In this document: piece by piece, positions 1 through 13,542 of the stretch
Numbering within the stretch: position 1 is the stretch's first letter
Layout: each line of letters starts with the position of its first letter
Source: Acanthaster planci
Lineage: Eukaryota > Echinodermata > Asteroidea > Valvatida > Acanthasteridae
DNA: 64,000 nt
Assembly (NCBI RefSeq): GCF_001949145.1
Contig: NW_019091650.1
Location: forward strand, 178,727 to 242,726
Reading direction: 5' to 3'
The notes under the pieces: model-generated
The model's database searches: none
What the model saw: only the letters and a program-made list of their open reading frames with translations
Told to the model about the DNA's origin: nothing
Position numbers and translations under genes: made by a program

Positions 1-3000
1 TGCAGTTTTCTTACAAATGCACAGATTGCAGGCACGATGTTCCAGGGTCGCGGGTTCAACTGTCGCTCCGGTCAATTTCTATTTCATCGTTTTACTATAT
101 CTTGAATTTTTATTCAAAGCAAAACTGTAAAGCTTATTAACGCTCATTATTGATCGAGCGCGATGATCAATTATTATTTGCAGAGTCAAAAACAATAAAC
201 AGTAAAATTCAAATCCATAGTTCCATTCTCCTTTACGAGAGAACTTTTGTTTAGTAATACCGTATTGTAAAATGTACTGTTTGTCTGTTCCTTGGTGAAT
301 TTATACATGCTCGATTTTTATATTTTTCTCTACTCGACAAGATACATGTGGACTTTTCCAACCCAGGGTATATGACGAAGATTAGGGTTATGATTAGCAG
401 AATGTGACATCTTCTATGAACGCAGTGGGGCTTGTTATAACGTGCACCTCATCAATTCAAGGTCCGTTTAATTTTAATTTCCATCTGAATGTATAATGGA
501 CTTAGAGGCACATCTGTGTCATAAAAACCCGTCACGAATAGCAATATTTGGGTCCTGAAGGTCGATTACTACCGGGATATTTTTTTCTAATTAGACATTA
601 TTGGCACATCATCTTTTGCATCCAAAGCAAAAGGATTGTAGCAAATGTGAAAGTCACCAGTCTCTGAGGTGAGTACCTGTTCTTCTGTTTCACAGGCAAT
701 ACACGAGGGAGGACCTTCCGTACATTCGTTTACAAATTAAAAAACAAACAAACAAAGCTCACTCAAAAGTGGATATCAGTAGAGTATGGAAAAGTTCTGA
801 TATTGTGTATGTGGGAGCCTCTGTCTACAGTCGACAGCTCCCCAAATCTCCCATAAAAATCTCCCATCGTGCGTTGTGGAGGGGCGTTTGCCGTATACCG
901 TTGGCTAGGAGAGGCAGCTTAATTGTCAACTAACACTCACCGTGAAACGCCAGTGCAAAATTTAGATCAAAGTTCCCGTTTTATAAACCGTTCTGGTCAA
1001 TGGCATTGATTGCAATCTTTGCATTTGTTATCTCAGTGCCATGAACGGCGCAGAAGGCAACTGCTACCGTGAATCAGTTTAAAAAGTTCGGTTCTTGACA
1101 CCCTTTTCAGTCACCCATGTTGTGTCGTGCAAGTCTAAAATGCATGCGCATTAAGCTCTTGCTCAATATCAACCCGTGTATTTGTCATGGAGAATGTGTG
1201 ATAGAAACAAAACACTGCACTACAGAGACGCGTTATTACTTATTTCAATATCAGCTGGTTTGCTGAGATCACGACAGTATATTTATAATATAATATTTTG
1301 TTTCTTTTATAAGTGTGTCAAGACAAACGTAGATTCACAGAAACAAAATCTTGGCTGTTAGGTTAATCTGCTGCCACAACTTCGACTGATTCTTAGAAGG
1401 TGTTGCAATCTTATGAAATTTTGTTGTTGGTTTTTTATTTCAAAAGCTGTAAAGAGGACACATCTCCTCAAGGCACTGAGGCGAAGTGTAATCAAAAACA
1501 CATCTGTCTTAACGGTTTGGAAGCACTGTGGCAGGTCCAAGCGGGAAGCAGGGCGCGTGCCCCGGACAACGAGCCAAAAACCTAATCATTCTCCATCTGT
1601 CTTTTACATTTTACCCCGGAAAACCTGATAAAAAGCACACACATACGCACGCACCTAGTGCCGGCTGTTTTTTTGACTGAAAAACACGAACAGAAGTCAT
1701 TGAAGACACAAACCGAAAGCAAAACGATACCGCCAAGTGGCGTCGAATGCAGTATGTCACTGCAGCACGTTGTCTGTTACAAACCAGTAAATCGGTGGCA
1801 TTGTTTCCAGAACAATATCTTCAACGGTATCAACAGTTGATTTACTTTCGGCACAGTGACCAAGCAATATTCAAAAGGAACATGAGAGGCAGTTTTTCCC
1901 GATGGAACTTGCATATTTAATTAAGCGAATTTGCACGTCTTGAAACAGATTAATCGTTGAGCAAACACGCCGGAGAACGTTTACCTGCAAGACAACGGAT
2001 GCGAAGACGGTTTCCCACTTCGGACACGAAGTCAGAACTTGTCAAGTTTACAATGGCCATGTACTTACGTTTTAATGTTGCCATCTCCTTGAAGGCTAAG
2101 CAAACGCAGCGAGTAGGCAGGCCACTGCACTACTAAAGACTGTTGTGTTTAAGGTGGCGTTAATGTAATACGCTCGCAAAATAAAGTGGGCAACGCGGGA
2201 ACACACTTGGAGCTTAACTTCGACCAATGGGAAGAGTTGAGTCGGGATTTGTATATGATACGGTTTCTATGGTAATGCTGGTTTCTTTCACGTAAAGCCC
2301 ATTTGGGCTTTGTTCATTAATACTTAACTCGTAAATCTGTTAGTACTTCTGGCTAGATTCACATCTGCCGACGGTCGCACACTTTTGCCCATTATCAGCC
2401 GGCGTACCTGATAATAAGATGATGTTTAAAGAATATTTATAACTCAAACGAATGTTTGCCGTCAGTCAATACCCGCCAAACGGCCGGTTCACAATCGTTT
2501 GATGGGGTGGCCGCGCGCTTGACCTTTGGTGCGGTCGCGTCTTGTCATTTCGTCCTTGTCAAGTCTTATCTTTTAAGAGCTGGTTCTGGGAGATGGCCAC
2601 TGGTGTATTAAATGCGAATGTGTTGGAAAATCTCCACGTGCAGAGTGCAAATATGAAACGCGAAACCTTTTCCGGGATGAGATTTGTACCGTAGTTAATT
2701 GTTCAAATGATTTGAAGCATACAATTTTAAAGGTGTAGTCCGTCAGTTACAGTTAGGCCTATTCAAAAAGTAACTAAGGAAATACTTGGTTCAAAGATAG
2801 TTATGGGACTAAACTCTCCGTGAAATGTTTCCGTCTGAAAAGCTGTCATTTCACCTGGAAACAGTGACGGAAGGTCTCTTCCAACAATTGCTATTAGAAG
2901 CGCGCGCAAGGTTACTATAATTGTCAACGTAGCTTCAATCAACTCAACGTGGGAACGTGTCCCAGGTGCTGAATTCACAATCACAGGCGCAATTCAAAAC

Positions 3001-6000
3001 AAGACTCGGCAACTTTGGATCTGAAATCAAAATACTAGAATTTTGTTTTTCTTTGTAGTCACTGAACTAAAACTTTGTAGGGATTGTTCTTGGGCGCCTT
3101 CTTCAAGTATAAATTTTGTTGCCTCAAAGAAACATAGGTCCTAATTATGCACAAAAGACAAAAGCTGAACTTTATAACGTCAAACAGACAATGCACATGA
3201 AGGGACACTCTAGTGCAAAAGTCTAGAACCTGTAAGCTAATCTGGTTACCAACACCAGAATTCACAGTGTTCTTGTGGTGGTACCAAGATGGCGCAAACG
3301 GCGGCACGTGCGCCTTGGAATTCCTCTCCAAAATTAAACATAACCTGCCAAGCACACGTGGACCCCGAGCGTAAGAAAGTGCTCACAGTTTGCGTGATTC
3401 CACCGCAGTGTATTATTCTGAGTGTATTAGTCAATGTCCAACGTATAAGCTCGAGAGATGAAGTGTTTGTATACGCCTTAACATTAGCGCCCGTCAGTGT
3501 TATGTGTACAGTGCTGTATGGCCTTGGTTGATTGAAACGTGTCTGCCACTCCATGTTTGTAGATACTGGTGGATCGCTAGTGACGTATTCAGCGATCGCC
3601 TGCCCGTCAAAGGTGGGACATGCTTTAAAAATAAAAAAAGATGATTGGATACATCGCTTGCTGGCCCGGTGCTTATTAACTTTCGCCAACACAGTGCATT
3701 GTTATTTCACAACTGCCTCGCAGAATGTCTACACGTGGTCCTCGCTATTCAACTATTTCACCTGTCTCCGTATCACAAATAGGTGTCAAAACGAAAACCA
3801 GGATCCCGGGCTGCGGCTTGTGTACACTAGCGTCTGTGAACGAGGGCGCTTGCTCCGCGGAGGGTCACTGACATCACTTTACGCGTTGACCACACTCACT
3901 GTCAGGTCTATATGGTCAGACTCAGTTAGCATCCTTCTGCCTCTGAGAACATCTCGGCGGGAACTGCAGCACCACCACCACCACGCTTAGTAACTGTCGA
4001 CAAAGATCGTGAGTACTGTTTTCCATCCTTCAAAAATTGCTGGCTGTAGGCAGAACATTATTATTTTTCTCTCATTTTTAAAGCGAGGGTGAAACTTTTG
4101 GCTCGTTGGTTGTGAATAAAAGATGCTAAGGATTCTGTGCCGTACATCATTGTACATGACCGCATACCATAAGCGGAGTGGAATGAACAGATGCGCACCT
4201 ATGGCGTAAGGGCTGGATTTCATTCGAATTGTTTTTGTGGCTTTACCCCCTCACAAATAGAAGGGCAAAAAAATGAAATACCGGATATGTTGCGAGGATT
4301 AGAAGATTGCTCTAAATTAGAAGAAAACACATACCTTGGAATCAATTTCGAGAAGTTGGCAATTAGTTGTAGCATAAAATGCACAGAGCTAACAAAATGA
4401 AAGAGTAACAGGAGTTCTAGTTTTTGAACATGCTTTCTGAAAAATACGCACCGTCGAGAAAAAAAAGGGAATTCAACTGCTTTGAATGTGTTGTACATGA
4501 TATTCCCTCATACCAAATTTTTGTTCGATTCATTTGTCTTTGGGTATTTGGTGGGGAACGATATGTACCTTTCTTCAAAGGGCCCTTGGAAATTTTAGGA
4601 AGTAATGAAATGACACAGCAAGAGTCGGATAGAAAAACGAGTCATGAATCTGCGACAGCCTGCTTTCGAGCGGGTATTTTGTCACAATTTAGAAACGAAA
4701 ATTCAACCCATTGTTGGTTTGGCTGAAATAAATGAGGAGGCTTTAAGTGTAGCGCGCGGTTAAGTGTAGTGTAGAAGCGGTGAAATTAGTTTCTCGATAG
4801 TCAGGTCCTTATTTTAGATTTGAAAAGATGATTTCCCCAAGAATGAATCAGGTCTCACGCCGCAGAACGCGCTCGATCGTTCATTCGAGTCGGGCGGGTT
4901 CCATACCGAAAAATGTTTATTAAATACGGGCGGCACTGCACATTGGACTGGATGGCCGACATCCCCGATTTGCCAGCCTGCGTATGAGTGGAAGGACCGA
5001 GAGAATGTTCGCTGGCGAACCGGTAAAGGAAAGTATTATTTTAATCAAGCGGTGCTTCCCACTTGAAGGAGCCGTGGCCTCGCCGGGCTGCCAGCGATTA
5101 AACGCGATGCTGCCGATATAAATCCCAGCTTGCGGCGATATCTTCTGCTGTATGTAACGGGCCATGAACTCAAGGCAAGCGGTAGGCATCATCGCAGGCA
5201 ATTTAGGCTTTTGTCTTATATAGTATCTTGTTCATAATGTGCTAGCTTATAAGCATGCTAAGCATATAACTTTGTAAGCTCAAGCGCAATGTGCGTTATT
5301 CTTTCTCATAAGATGCAGAAGGGCATTATTGGAATGGAAAACTGACATGATTTCAATTTGAGCAGGGCCTTGCGAGGTCTTCGGGAATCAAACAACTTTA
5401 TTTCAACTCCCAAACTTCGGTGGGTGAATGAAATATTAACTTTCGTTCAAATTTGATTCCCTGTTCTTATACCAAACGACGATTTTTGTTTTCTATTTGA
5501 ATCTAAAGACATTGCTAAAAATGGAACGAGAACTACATTTTCACCCAAACTGTGACCTGTGAATGTGATGGACTTGCAATATACCGGGTACAGTATTCTG
5601 CACACAGATTTTCTCTAGAACAGGCTCCACAGAGAATGGTCTGTTAGTCCTTTTTTCCCTACCCCATTCATAAATTTTATCTGTCAAGTTCAGCCTTTCT
5701 ATTCAAGTCTGGAAAATCACGAGAACTTGAAAATGTCCCCTACTTTATAAAGGTTTCATTGAGTCGTATCCGAAACTGCTTATAGGGTACGTCATTCCCC
5801 TTTTGACTGGGCAAATAATTAGTATTCATGTTGAGAGGAATAAAATAATTGGGTAAATCGACCCATCCTAAAACCTACTTCCAGAACATTGCCTTTTACA
5901 AACAGTCGCCACAGGGACATGCATGAGCCGCCTCATTACATGAAATCAAAGACAAATGAAGTGAGCCGAGACCGGGCGTCCGTGGTTGGGCTTAATCATA

Positions 6001-9000
6001 TCGTTCGATGGAGGATTACCGAAGAATCCACTTGAAGGACACGACATTCTACCGAGCAGGTTACCCGTGCGTCCTAATCAGTGCTTGAATCAGGTACTCT
6101 CTTGTCACTGGATGACATCTTTGATTGTGTTGTGCCCGTCTGACTATAGCGGAGGTAGCAAGCCTCGTGTACCGGATTTATTCATCAAAGGCGATGGCTT
6201 TCCCTCGAATGTGACGGACTTTTTTTACGTGGCACGGATGAACGCACGTCCCCCGCTGAATCGTATTATAGCACGGATGATGATCTTTTTAGTTCCAAAT
6301 TTGTCGACCTCCAACTGCCCTGTGGATTAAGGCGATTTTCCCCCTGTCTGTCTTAAGACTGTCACTGCCGTTGCGGGGGGGGAGATAGATAACGATCTTC
6401 AAGGTGGGCAGAAAAACGAGAGTAGTTTACGAACTAAGTACTATAGGAGCAGGACAAGGCTGAGGTGTCTGGATTTGATTGACAGGGGCTTGGAAAGTCA
6501 GCAAGGTCTCGGAGATGGGCAACCTGCTTGAAAAACAACTTTCCCTTATAAATAGTCTGACTTTACCTGTACAGGTGAGCTTTGCCGAAACATGACTTGT
6601 GAAGCCCAGCAGAGGGTCCCCCTTTTCGGCTTACAGGTCCATTTGTCTAGGCCTAAACAATACTTTAAAATTATCTCGATGGATCCACATTGTCAGCCTC
6701 ACAGGAATGTCATTTCTGTTGTTTGTGGAGCCCGTCTTGCACCCCGATGCAATTACGGTACTTTTTTTTGGGGGGGGGGGGTAAAACTGGCAAAAGAGCT
6801 CCGTCAAAACAGTGGACCAACTGTCTGAATTCATATCAATGGTTTCAACGGATTGACGGAGTCCTTGAGATTAACACTTCATTGGGCCACCATAGCCAGT
6901 GTATTTTGCAAGTGCCATACAGACAGGCTTTTTAAAGAAGCCTTATGGGGCCTTATAAGACCGAGATAATGCAGTTTAGTAGGGCTTGAAGCTTTTCTTA
7001 TTAAATTACAGCGTCCCAGCTGCACAGTGCTCTGCCGTCCAGCGTCTGTATCTTCAGGGTCGAGTTTCTTCCTCTCTTTTCAAATGTACACATACACTCA
7101 TACTGTTTGAAACGCTGGGCCATGTTGGAGTCGCCTTACAACATTCAACCAAAGGCAGAAGAAACCATTTGCCTCTCTCCCTCTTTTGGACATTAATGCC
7201 TGATTTAGAGTAAACCGTTAGGCCTGTACTTAGCAGTTTGCTTGCGTCATCATCAACTGCTTTGCTAGGACATTCTTGTGTAATTTCATCTCTTAGAACC
7301 ATCAACTCCGAAATGCTCTCCCTGCACTTTGGTCTTTGTGGTGGTAACATTAAAAATTGAAATTTGTGGGTGCTTAATTGGGTCGTGCTCTTCGGGGGAA
7401 AAAGACAAATCGCTGCTCTAAATCTAAGACGAATGGAGTTAACCAGATTTGGAAGGCATTGGCCGTGCTGGGACCTGAGTCCGATTGCCTGCGGTTAAGA
7501 TTACTCTGATGTCGAGGAAAAACAAGCCTATCGCCAGAAAGGCGGGAAATACGAACCACAAGTCAGTCGTGATTGTTTCCGCTTGGGCTCTGTTTTTTTT
7601 TTATGAAGTCATCTGCGCGTGAGGCACGAACATATTTATCAGATTCTGTGTTCTCTCGAGCCACGGACAGACGGGAAGTAAAGCCTCAACCTTGCCGTGA
7701 AGTATTTTTGATCGAATCTCATCGATCCGTATTGTGATTTAAAGCTATTTGAAAGACGGAAATCGGCAACAAAACTAAGAGATTAAAAACTTTGAACTAA
7801 TCAGATTCTCGGAGAGCAACACCATTTGGTTGCATTTGGTTTACATGTACTCAGCCTCGACAGCACATACAACTTTATTGCATTGTTACTTATTACGCAG
7901 TTATTAGTCATTGTTTACGGTGTTTGACAACCGTTGATTCGACTGCTATCCTTAAAAGTTAAAACATTATTATAATGAATCTGTAAGTTGACAGCATCGA
8001 TGAAAATATTTTGTATTGGCACAATTTAGTGGAAACACCGAAGATATCAGAGAAGCGCGGATTGCAAAATGATACGGGGGAGGGGGGGGCTGTATATGAA
8101 GAAAGTGTTTAACAATACCGCACCACCTTGATCAATTTTATTTGAAACAAGCTGGCTGTGTTGCGGAGGACATCGCCCACAATTTTGAAGGGCGCACGCC
8201 TGGCAGCCAGCTAAGACTCTTAAAGTGAGTGGAATGTGATAGTACCACACCATCTTCTTGCTTGTGGAGGGCCTATGCTGCCTCATGCACCATGCATCAT
8301 GTGAGACAACGAACCCGCGAATTGAACGCGTAAAGGCGACAGTAGTATCCAACAGTAGGCCCCTACGTTTCCTTGTTAGTTAGCGAGCACGTGCACATGC
8401 TCGTGATTATTAAAGGTGTGTTCGCAGTTGATGGTGTTACCTTACTACTTTCAACGTCGCTGTCTAATCTAAAACGACGGGTAATTAACAGCATTGCGTC
8501 TGTCTTGTGGCATGTTGTCTGCTATCGCCTTAACGGTGCCAAGGGCAATGGCCGACCGAGGTCTCCGTGGTGGAGTGAGGAACGGTTTGAAACATCTTCA
8601 AGTGTATAAATCTGTCGTTCTTGGGGTGAAGTTACCTTCGTGTGGGATTAGCAGTAAGTTTTACTCCACTCGTGTCATGAATCTTGTCTGGTATGCATTA
8701 AACATGGTTACTGATGAGCTTAAAAACGCTTTTAGCTGCTAGTAGGTACTTGTGTTATTCCGATATTTTTTAGATATTTGTGTACGAGATGACATAGTGA
8801 ACAGAACTCGTGTCCTGTGTCACACGGCAGGCATCACTTCAGAACATATCACTATACCAAAAAAGGATCCATGCAAATAAGTTTTTTTTTTCTGAGACTC
8901 GCATACTGTGCATCTGTATTCAACTGTTCTTGGAGTCAAGCGTAGTGAAAAGTGCACTTTTGTGTCTCATTTTCCGGGCAAGTGAGGTCGCTGTTGCCTT

Positions 9001-10420
9001 GATGTAAATCAAGGAAAACACTGCTCGGTACATGTTTTAATGTTCAAGTTTTGAACCCCAAAGTTGCTTTTGAAAACATTTCTACGAAAAGGTTGCTGGC
9101 CGGCTTCTTACCGTATACTTACACAATAAATTGCCAACAAAGTGAAAATTTTCTAAAGAAACTTTCAGGCATATTCCGTGCAAAAATCAATGCAACATCT
9201 CAGGTTTAGTGCCTGGGATGTTATCACAGTTTTGTTCCTGAATATGCACATTCTCACTAGCACCAAACAAAAACCGAAACGGTTCTGAAATAGTTATACA
9301 GCAAGGATTTGAAAAATAAGGTTAATTGAAAGTCAAAGGCGCAAGTTCAAGAAATGTACTCTCAAGAAATGTACTCAAATAATTCAATTACTTGATCCCA
9401 TTCAACCTGTGAACATAATTTTCGCATTCACCCATAAGGTATCTTATGGTGAATACAAGGTACATAGTGTTCAACTTTTGGATTATTTCAACAGTAACCA
9501 TGAATTTATGTTTGAATATTCATGGTTTGTGGCCACTGGCGTATCCAGCCGGGGGGATGGTAAAGTTGGCCACCCACATGTTGTCATTTTTTTTAAATTT
9601 ATTTTATGAAACAGAAATCACCAGCATGTATAGAATCAGTACGGGGGGTAATGGGGATTCTTTTGCTGATGAGAAATTTCCCAGTTGGACAGTTTATTTT
9701 TTAGAAAGCAATCCATTTTGCACCCTCCACCACTCAAGACCCATGTACACCGAAGTCTGCTTATGGCCTTGTATTTTTTGTCATAGTTGGAAAAAATGCT
9801 CAAAGTGGATCTTGAGGATGTCAGTTGAGTACTCTCAATTCTTGTCGTGTACTTGAACTGCGTAAACTCTCATGTGCAAACCAAGCAAAGATTCACTCAA
9901 CCGCGTAGGTAAAGAGCGACCCCAGTGGTTCATCAGAAGGAAATCGTGAGAGCCTCGCCATGAGAAGGGACAAATCCAGGGCGGGGTGTGAATACATAAT
10001 AGTTTCAACCTAACGAAAGTCATCACTGGATGCAATAAATACTGTAGCATTTCCATGAAAACTTCCGATTGCCTTCTTCCTTTGCCTTTAGTTTCTTTTC
10101 TTTCTTCGTTCCTTCGTTTCCTTTTGCTCTCTGGTCAGGTTTTTTTGGGGTATGCTCCTCGCGCCCATGCAACGTCCATGAGGGTCCTACATGTATGGAC
10201 AGTATTACATTAAGTGTAATTACCTCAGTTGACCCTTCTCACGGGAGAAGAAAGATACGCGTCTTCAATAAACCAAACTTTAGGAGAAGCGTAAGCTACC
10301 AGATACACCGAAGAGAGAAAGACTCGAAGTCAATCATTACCACATTAACATTGACTCCTGCTGACCTCTGAATCTTGAGAAATATTTGTATTTGCATTAC
10401 CTTTTTATTCGCCACGGTAA
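1..10420. other. Gene-free stretch, no recognisable gene
   Basis: No open frame here resembles a protein family I know. The longest frames (about 98-152 codons, clustered at 3.06-3.99 kb on both strands, and 114 codons at 5.99-6.33 kb) overlap one another on opposite strands and show no domain motif, so I treat them as chance. Homopolymer tracts occur, for example a T run followed by a G run near 6.76 kb. A short repeat terminus reading GGCGTATCCAG followed by a G-rich run sits at about 9.53-9.56 kb and recurs near 10.43, 10.68 (inverted) and 37.09 kb. Confidence 0.5.
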
Positions 10421-10705
10421 GATGGCCGCCGGTGTATCTAGCTTTTGGTGCCAGGGGGCAAATTCAAAATCGATTGCGGCTTCGGACACATTCAACATTA
10501 TGTTGGGAAGAATAAAAAATATCAAAAGCCCTACTCAAGGTCTCAACATCCTTGCTTTTATTTCATGGTGTTGTTTTTACGGTTTTGGTGCTAATAAATA
10601 AATATACCGAGTACTTTCTTTCCCACTTAGCTTTGAAGTTTTTTTTTTTAATGTCGGGGGTGGGCAAGTTCTCCCCCCCCCCACTGGATACGCCACTGCC
10701 GCCGC
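10421..10705. repeat. Possible MITE with degenerate inverted ends
   Basis: The left end reads GCCGGTGTATCTAG and the right end is an inverted, diverged match (CTGGATACGCCACTGC) beside a run of about ten C. Single copies of the same terminus are seen near 9.53 kb and 37.09 kb. The inverted placement 280 bp apart suggests a small non-autonomous DNA transposon. No clear target duplication is visible, so the ends are approximate. Confidence 0.35.
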
Positions 10706-12649
10706 TGGTAACGTCCGCGACTTGCATTGCAGTGAAGAAATAGGTAGCACAGCCTACAAGCGACGCATGTTGACATTTATTTGGTATTGTTCAAATACAC
10801 GCAGACGGAAATTATTTTTCATGATGGAGAGAAAACTCTTCGGTTTGTAAGTCTGGAACTGTTATCCTGCCTCTGATGTCTGCTCATTTGGTTTTTAAAT
10901 GAAACCAGACGCCTTGGTTTTCGGATACGAGGCGTAATCTGTGTATCCTATTCCTGGGAGACTGGTAGTGTTTGCTTGTCCACTCGGTGGGCATGTGAAG
11001 AACCCTTGAACGCGTGGCGAGGAATTTGCCTCGGATTCGTAATCACGAGACTGTAATCACATTGATTGGATAAAATACGGCAAGTTGTGGGGCCTGAATA
11101 ACTGTCCCTGACGCCTCGTGGACTCTACCAGAGACGCAGTGCCGAAATGGTATAACTTTAAAGAACAGTTCACTTACAAAAAATGATGATTATTCCCCAC
11201 AATTTAATAATCACATCTTACTTTCAAATAACCAAATTCAAATGCGAATGCATTTTTGATGGGTAGCACTGCAGTTACATGCGGAGCGAAACAGAACACC
11301 ACGAGAACACCAATAAGGCCATGTTGAAGAGTGTTTCTGAGTGGAGTTAGAACGGAGGAGGAACATGTAATTCTCCAAGTCTGTTTTTCTCCAACGTCTC
11401 TCAAGTGAGGGATTCGATTGCTCCCAGCGATGTTGCAAGGCAGCGTGTTTGGGAAATAAAGAAAGTAAAGGCAGTAGGGTTTCCAAAGGCTAACAGCTGG
11501 ATAGGAGATCCCTCCTAGGTGTGACGCCACAAGACGCCGGGGAGAAAACTTCCTTCGAAGGTATAACGCGATGCAGTCGATCCGCATCTGAGTATTAAAT
11601 TCCCCAACCGCGGAGGATATCTCACTCGTACAGAACCACGGGAATTAATTCGTTATCGAACGAAAGCGGGGTGTAAGAGTATTCTATCAAGTAATATTTT
11701 ATCAGGTGATTTACCACTGAATTCACGAAATAACTATTTTTTTAAGAGAAATGTGTTTCAAAACTCCGGAAGGGAAGACAATATTAGTTGGGTATTTCTT
11801 TTCCTTTTCCTCCGTTTAAAAAAAAAGTCCTCCGAATTCTGTTATGGTCAAATACGTCGCATGGGTGAATGAAAAGGGGTGGTATGGTGAGTTTGCATTC
11901 CACACTTTTTTTCTGTTCAAAATTTCGGGCCAGCTGTAAAGGATTATTTTTCCCGACAAAAATCACCTGAAAGTTTATAATAAGCTGCGTTGGAGCTTTA
12001 AGAAACATATTCACAGCGTTCGACGGACCTGTCATCCCAATATGTGCTCTTAATTTAACCGCAGTTGCGAGGTAAGATGGCGCGGTCGACTTGAAACTGA
12101 CATTTAACAAACAAGTCAGTGAGTGAAGCAGCGACCATTTGCCACAAACCATACGGAAGGAGACGGAGTAATGTCATTAGGCCGTTAGGAATCCTCAGAT
12201 GAACTGGTCTATATCAAGTTATCGCGTCGTCACTCTGTTGGGTGGACTACCCGATTATCGACGAAGCCGCAATGTGCGCGTGGATCCCTGTCATGGACCA
12301 AAAATGCTGTACTATTGAATTAAATAATGGAGTTAGAGAGGGGGGGGGAAGGCAACGGCCGGAGGTATTTCTTTTGTGTCGCTGTTTTGAAAGTCTTGAA
12401 GGCCTAAATAGAAAGCAGCTGTAATGGAGATTTCGTCGGGTGATTGTGATATCCCTTTGTGTTGAAAGAGAGGATTCAAAAAGACCACAAATCCTCCTTT
12501 GTATCCGTTGTGTGGAGATTATGTAAAGTAGAATGCTGGGGGAAAATAAAGTGAATTTTAAAAACTTGGTATAGGTATAGAGGGATTTCACATTAGCGCC
12601 TTCTGCGCATATCCGCATCGAAACCGAGGCTCTCGACAAAGTACATGCA
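10706..12649. other. Gene-free stretch, nothing recognised
   Basis: A 127-codon open frame on the minus strand (11.20-11.59 kb) and a 122-codon one (11.78-12.15 kb) have no recognisable domain. I regard both as chance. Confidence 0.5.
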
Positions 12650-12710
12650 GTATCCGGTTCGTAAGTGTGACGCCACTTCAGTTTAAACCACGACCACTGC
12701 ACACGCAGTT
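12650..12710 (-). mobile_element. Terminal fragment of a MITE (family A)
   Basis: About 60 bp beginning TATCCGGTTCGTAAGTGTGA and running through CAGTTTAAACCACG. It matches, in reverse orientation, the right end of the full-length element at 62.3 kb and the right halves at 38.67-38.74 kb and 51.33-51.39 kb. Only this end is present, so the copy is truncated. Confidence 0.6.
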
Positions 12711-12982
12711 ATACGACCACCGCAGGTACGTTAGTTCGCGGTAAATTGTCGTCATTTTTTTCTTTTTATTTTACATGTGGAGTCATCCTGAAAGACTCAT
12801 CCACAAAAACTTGCAGCCTGAAAAGCCTGAATCTAACATACCTTTATGTATTTTGTGTCTTGATTCCTCACTTTCAATCGTCTGATCGTATGAAGAATTG
12901 AAGCTGACACATGCAGCTTCGTTTTCAAACGCGGAAGTACGCAGATCGACGCTAAAAGCGTCGTATTGGGATCCCTCTATAG

Positions 12983-13542
12983 GTCTCATTTTATCTGGCG
13001 TGCTCGGATTTCCAGAAGAACGTGCCGGATAAATGAACATGTTGTCACGACGTGCTCACTTATCCGCCGTGCTGATTTTTCCAGTTGCGTACATACGTAC
13101 GCTGTGGTCCCACATTTGGGGCTCGCAGTGGTTAGCTTAGGCGTACGAAGAAATGCAGATGAGACTGGGAGATCGGGGGTGGTGCAATCATTATAGATGT
13201 ACATGTTCATGTATGTCAAGCCCATAGAATTAGATATAATATCCAACTCTATGATCAAGCCATGAATGGACTTTGGAGAGGTAGCCTCGGTCCGTACATG
13301 TACATACGCAACCTCGTTCTCATTGGTACGATCTTGCAGCTCCATACGCTGTATCCCAACATGCCTTGAGCGATCTTAATCCGAACGTGCACGCAGCCTA
13401 TGTAGTCGAGGTTGTTAGGAACTCAGTACACCCATTAAAGTGAACAAGACAGGACTTACTGCGCATACGTTCGGGTGCTGGTTCGGGTCGCTCGGCAGTG
13501 TTCGGTTAATCCCGGATATCCGAGCACGCCGGGTAAATGAGA
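12983..13542. repeat. Repeat region with inverted copies of a 25-30 bp motif
   Basis: A motif close to TCTCATTTACCCGGCGTGCT followed by CGGAT occurs forward at 12983-13014, forward and diverged at 13052-13082, and inverted at 13511-13542. The outer pair could be the ends of a 560-bp non-autonomous transposon. The inner copy would then be a relic or a sub-terminal repeat. No target duplication is obvious. Confidence 0.35.

Noticed and set aside
3059-3990. Long overlapping frames on both strands (98, 148 and 152 codons)
   Set aside because: Mutually overlapping on opposite strands, no domain, no splice context; likely chance in a less AT-rich stretch.
12242-12702. Opposite-strand frames of 60 and 151 codons
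   Set aside because: The minus-strand frame begins inside a MITE end and has no domain.
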